From Pseudomonadota bacterium (lineage in GTDB: Bacteria > Pseudomonadota > Alphaproteobacteria > Thalassobaculales > Thalassobaculaceae): DNA of 7,716 bases. The stretch is taken from assembly GCA_027623845.1 (NCBI GenBank), contig JAQBUJ010000130.1, positions 1 to 7,716 of the forward strand, in the 5' to 3' direction. Under the pieces are notes generated by a model. It had not been told where the DNA came from. It ran no database searches and was given only the letters and a program-made list of their open reading frames with translations. Below, one piece after another: positions 5,695 to 7,716 of this stretch. How positions within the stretch are numbered: position 1 is the first letter of the stretch; each line of letters begins with the position of its first letter. Made by a program: the position numbers and the translations under genes.

Positions 5695-6003
5695 ATGATA
5701 TCACACGCAGTTTTTCATATCGTGAACGTCACAGGTGGGTTGAGTCTGGACCCTCGAATCTGGGATCGGGTTTTCGAAAAAAACTCGAATGACACGCGAA
5801 AAATTCAACCTTCCGACCATCTCCCGTCTTTATCCGACGCCGCCGAGCAGCTGCGCCGCCTCACCCGATACACCGCCCCCCAGGGCGCCGCCGGACAACT
5901 CCTCGCCAACGCGCTGGCAATCGTCGAACGGGAAAGTTTGGCGGCTCAGAGAAAGTCGCGAAGCATTGCCACCAGGGGCTTGTCGGCGGGCGGCATCGGA
6001 TAG
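5695..6003 (+). CDS. Possible small hypothetical protein, 102 aa, divergent from LysR gene
   Basis: This is an uncertain call. In favour: ATG 5695 has GAGG (5683-5686) at 8 nt, it is divergent from the LysR gene in the position of a typical target, and codons 46-80 (about 5830-5935) use GC-rich third bases like real genes here. The translated middle, AAEQLRRLTRYTAPQGAAG (49-67) followed by QLLANALAIVERE, looks like amphipathic helices. Against: the first 40 codons are AT-rich and unlike the rest, no family is recognised, and the last 58 bases overlap the 3' end of mutT on the opposite strand. It may be a remnant of a larger gene or no gene at all. Without it, 5579-5945 would be a 367-bp gap with only regulatory content. 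Confidence 0.3.
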   Translation: MISHAVFHIVNVTGGLSLDPRIWDRVFEKNSNDTRKIQPSDHLPSLSDAAEQLRRLTRYTAPQGAAGQLLANALAIVERESLAAQRKSRSIATRGLSAGGIG

Positions 6004-6365
6004 TCGCCGAGCCGCAGCGGACGCACCCATTTCACCGCTTGGCCCTCCTGCGGCGCCACCCGGCCCCACCAGCGCCGGCAAAGATACAGCGGCATCAACA
6101 GGTGGAAGTCGTCATATGCATGGCTGGCGAAGGTGAACGGGGCTAGGCAAGATTCCTTGGTGTCGATCGCAAGCTCTTCTTTTAACTCACGAATCAGCGC
6201 CGCCTCGGGCATCTCATCGGGCCCGACCTTGCCACCGGGAAACTCCCAGAGACCGGCCATCGCCTTGCCCTCGGGCCGCTGGGCGATCAGCACCCGGCCA
6301 TCGACATCAATCAACCCCACCGCGACCACCAGCAGTAACGGCAGGGGTTTTTGCTCATCAGCCAT
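5946..6365 (-). CDS. mutT: MutT-type Nudix hydrolase (8-oxo-dGTP diphosphatase)
   Basis: This 139-aa protein is close in length to E. coli MutT. The Nudix box spans residues 45-67: Gly45, then Glu51, Arg59-Glu60 and Glu63-Glu64, the glutamates that bind magnesium. The box Gly near its end is Ala66 (EELAI rather than EEVGI), a conservative change outside the metal ligands. IAQRPEGKAMAGLWEFPGGK (27-46) is the typical lead-in for MutT enzymes that remove 8-oxo-dGTP to prevent A:T to C:G transversions. ATG 6365 is preferred because GGGAG lies 10 nt before it on the minus strand; a TTG at 6386 would add seven residues with no supporting site. The ATG overlaps the stop of the acetyltransferase gene by 8 nt, so the two are probably translationally coupled. 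Other Nudix specificities cannot be excluded. Confidence 0.88.
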   Translation of the reverse strand: MADEQKPLPLLLVVAVGLIDVDGRVLIAQRPEGKAMAGLWEFPGGKVGPDEMPEAALIRELKEELAIDTKESCLAPFTFASHAYDDFHLLMPLYLCRRWWGRVAPQEGQAVKWVRPLRLGDYPMPPADKPLVAMLRDFL

Positions 6366-6909
6366 CGGCGCGGCGCTCCCAATCAACCCGGTCCAACCAC
6401 ATCTCGCGCATCAACACCGTATCACCGAAATTCGGCCGTCGCCGGGAAACCAAAGCGCCGGCGGAAAATCCGTTCTTAGCCATAACCCCAAGCGACGCCG
6501 CGTTTTCCAGCAAGGCCTCGGCGCCGACACGCTTCATCCCCAGCGCCTCGAAGGCAAAGGCGACGAAGGCGCCAAGCGCCTCCGACGCATACCCCAACCG
6601 CCAGTAATCCCGGCCGATCCAATAACCGAAGACGCCGGTCCGGTCCGGACGAAACCGCATATCGATGATCCCGATCAACCCAGGGTCGCCTCGCAGCGCA
6701 ATCGCCCGACAGATCACCGTCATCTCTTGCGCCCGGACCGCGCTGTCGCGGATGAAATCATCGGCCATGGCGCGTTCATAGGGCCAAGGCACGGCAGACA
6801 AGTTACTGACAATCTCGAAATCATTGATCAGCGCGAAAATCTGGTCAGCATCCCCCGGCTCCAAGACGCGCAGCCGCAGCCGCGGACTTTCCAAGACGGT
6901 GGCCGGCAT
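6358..6909 (-). CDS. GNAT-family N-acetyltransferase, RimJ/RimL type
   Basis: This 183-aa cytoplasmic protein fits the Acetyltransf_3 (RimJ/RimL-like) branch of the GNAT fold, which moves acetyl from acetyl-CoA to an amino group, often a protein N-terminus. The opening LESPRLRLRVLEPGDADQIF (6-25) is characteristic. The core strand GVFGYWIGRDYWRLGYASEA (92-111) includes the acetyl-CoA pyrophosphate-binding turn (RLGYAS). The later motif ENAASLGVMAKNGF (135-148) is the usual Asn...Ser...Lys-x-Gly-Phe signature. The start ATG is only 6 bp after the argJ stop, with a weak GAAG site 10 nt upstream, so it is probably expressed from the argJ promoter. Its stop overlaps mutT by 8 nt. The substrate cannot be inferred. 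Sitting between argJ and mutT is, as I recall, a common alphaproteobacterial arrangement. Confidence 0.9.
   Translation of the reverse strand: MPATVLESPRLRLRVLEPGDADQIFALINDFEIVSNLSAVPWPYERAMADDFIRDSAVRAQEMTVICRAIALRGDPGLIGIIDMRFRPDRTGVFGYWIGRDYWRLGYASEALGAFVAFAFEALGMKRVGAEALLENAASLGVMAKNGFSAGALVSRRRPNFGDTVLMREMWLDRVDWERRADG
6376..6380 (-). promoter_or_regulatory. Ribosome binding site GGGAG selecting the mutT start at 6365
   Basis: On the minus strand GGGAG is followed by a 10-nt spacer and the ATG at 6365. It lies inside the last codons of the upstream acetyltransferase gene, consistent with coupled translation. Confidence 0.55.
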
Positions 6910-6915
6910 CGCGTG

Positions 6916-7716
6916 TTAACTTCGGTAATCGGCGTTAATGTTGATATATCCGTGGGTTAGGTCACAGGTCCAGACCGTGGCCTTGCCGCGGCCGACACCG
7001 ACATCGGTCTCGATCAGCACCTCACGGCCCGTCATGTGGGCGGCCACCGGCGCCTCGTCAAAATCCTCGACCCTGGCCCCGTCGCGGGCGATCTCGATGC
7101 CGCCGAAGGCCACCGACATGGCGTCGCGATCGGCTTTCTCGCCGGACTTGCCAACCGCCATCACCACCCGGCCCCAGTTCGCATCCTCGCCGGCGACGGC
7201 GGTCTTGACCAGCGGAGAATTGGCGATCGCCAGCCCGATCTTGCGGGCTGCTCGCTTCGAGGCGGCGCCGGTCACGTTGATCTGAATCAGCTTTTGCGCC
7301 CCCTCGCCATCGCGCGCGACCTGGATCGCCAAGTCCTTGAGAACGCTATGCAAAGCTTTTTCAAAACCGCGGAGCAGCGGGTCGCGATGATCAACCGGCA
7401 CCGGATGCGGGTCCGCCTGGCCGGTGGCGAATAGCAACAGGGTATCGCTGGTCGAGGTATCGCCATCAACGGTTATCGAGTTGAAGGTCGTATCGGCGTT
7501 GCGCTTCAGCATCGGCTGCAGCACCGCCGCATCGAGCTTGGCGTCGGTAAAGACAAAGGCCAGCATGGTCGCCATATCCGGCGCGATCATGCCGGAACCC
7601 TTTGCGATACCAACAATATTCACCGGGACGCCGGCAATTTCGGCGGTGACGCAGGCGCCTTTGGTGAAGGTATCGGTGGTGCTGATCGCCTTGGCCGCCA
7701 GTTCCCAGTCGTTGAG
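6916..7716 (-). CDS. argJ: Bifunctional glutamate N-acetyltransferase / ornithine acetyltransferase ArgJ, 5' end outside the window
   Basis: The C-terminal 266 residues of ArgJ are present and the frame is open to the window edge. ArgJ transfers acetyl from N-acetylornithine to glutamate in the cyclic arginine pathway; some ArgJ enzymes also make N-acetylglutamate from acetyl-CoA. It is made as a precursor that cuts itself between Ala and Thr, the Thr becoming the nucleophile of the beta chain. That site is visible as KGSGMIAPDMATMLAF, with the Thr codon at 7569-7567, so the whole beta chain (217 residues) and the last 49 residues of the alpha chain are here. The end DLTHGYININADYRS is the standard ArgJ C-terminus. 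GTG 7623 is an internal Val codon, not the start. The acetyltransferase gene follows 6 bp downstream. Confidence 0.96.
   Translation of the reverse strand, partial: LNDWELAAKAISTTDTFTKGACVTAEIAGVPVNIVGIAKGSGMIAPDMATMLAFVFTDAKLDAAVLQPMLKRNADTTFNSITVDGDTSTSDTLLLFATGQADPHPVPVDHRDPLLRGFEKALHSVLKDLAIQVARDGEGAQKLIQINVTGAASKRAARKIGLAIANSPLVKTAVAGEDANWGRVVMAVGKSGEKADRDAMSVAFGGIEIARDGARVEDFDEAPVAAHMTGREVLIETDVGVGRGKATVWTCDLTHGYININADYRS

Noticed and set aside
6366..6386. TTG 6386 as the mutT start
   Set aside because: It is a weak start codon without a supporting upstream site. GGGAG lies downstream of it at the right distance for ATG 6365.
7621..7623. GTG as the argJ start
   Set aside because: The frame stays open to the window edge with ArgJ-like residues upstream, and the autocleavage Thr would otherwise be only about 18 residues from the start.

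Overview
The window is GC-rich and gene-dense, and looks like an alphaproteobacterial chromosome, plausibly Rhodospirillales. The support is the codon use, intergenic palindromes of the 'gtcatcccggcgaaggccggg' type, a GcvA-like LysR gene, and an argJ - GNAT - mutT gene order that I recall as common in alphaproteobacteria. The exact genus cannot be read from the sequence. I found no rRNA, tRNA, CRISPR array, transposase or phage gene.

Layout from left to right. Positions 1-650 are a gene-free array of three complete repeat units of about 205-215 bp plus a flanking part of a fourth. Each unit has two inverted arms that form REP-like hairpins. A probable two-gene unit follows on the + strand: an unrecognised 237-aa protein (TTG start, 786-1499) and a luciferase-like flavin/F420-type oxidoreductase (1543-2484). 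The convergent gap 2485-2914 holds a perfect 14-bp hairpin and a second REP-like element with an exact-length 41-bp tandem duplication. Next come a minus-strand enoyl-CoA hydratase/isomerase family gene (2915-3715) and, divergent from it, a metal-dependent cyclase-family hydrolase (3826-4605). Convergent with the cyclase is a GcvA-type LysR regulator (4661-5578, minus). It is interrupted by one in-frame TAA and is followed by a well-formed intrinsic terminator. An AT-richer stretch (5579-5830) carries the regulator's promoter and perhaps a small + strand ORF. The right end is a tight minus-strand operon: argJ (5' end outside the window), then a RimJ/RimL-type GNAT acetyltransferase, then mutT.

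How the genes may work together. The argJ operon is housekeeping: arginine biosynthesis plus protection of the nucleotide pool. The oxidoreductase, crotonase-fold enzyme and cyclase-family hydrolase are all typical of small-molecule or acyl-CoA catabolism. They are not co-transcribed as one unit, however, and no substrate can be read from the sequence.

The observations most worth checking are the single nonsense codon in the LysR gene, the covarying repeat array, and the crotonase-family enzyme that lacks both hydratase glutamates but keeps an isomerase-type aspartate. I see no convincing evidence of a previously undescribed multi-gene system.
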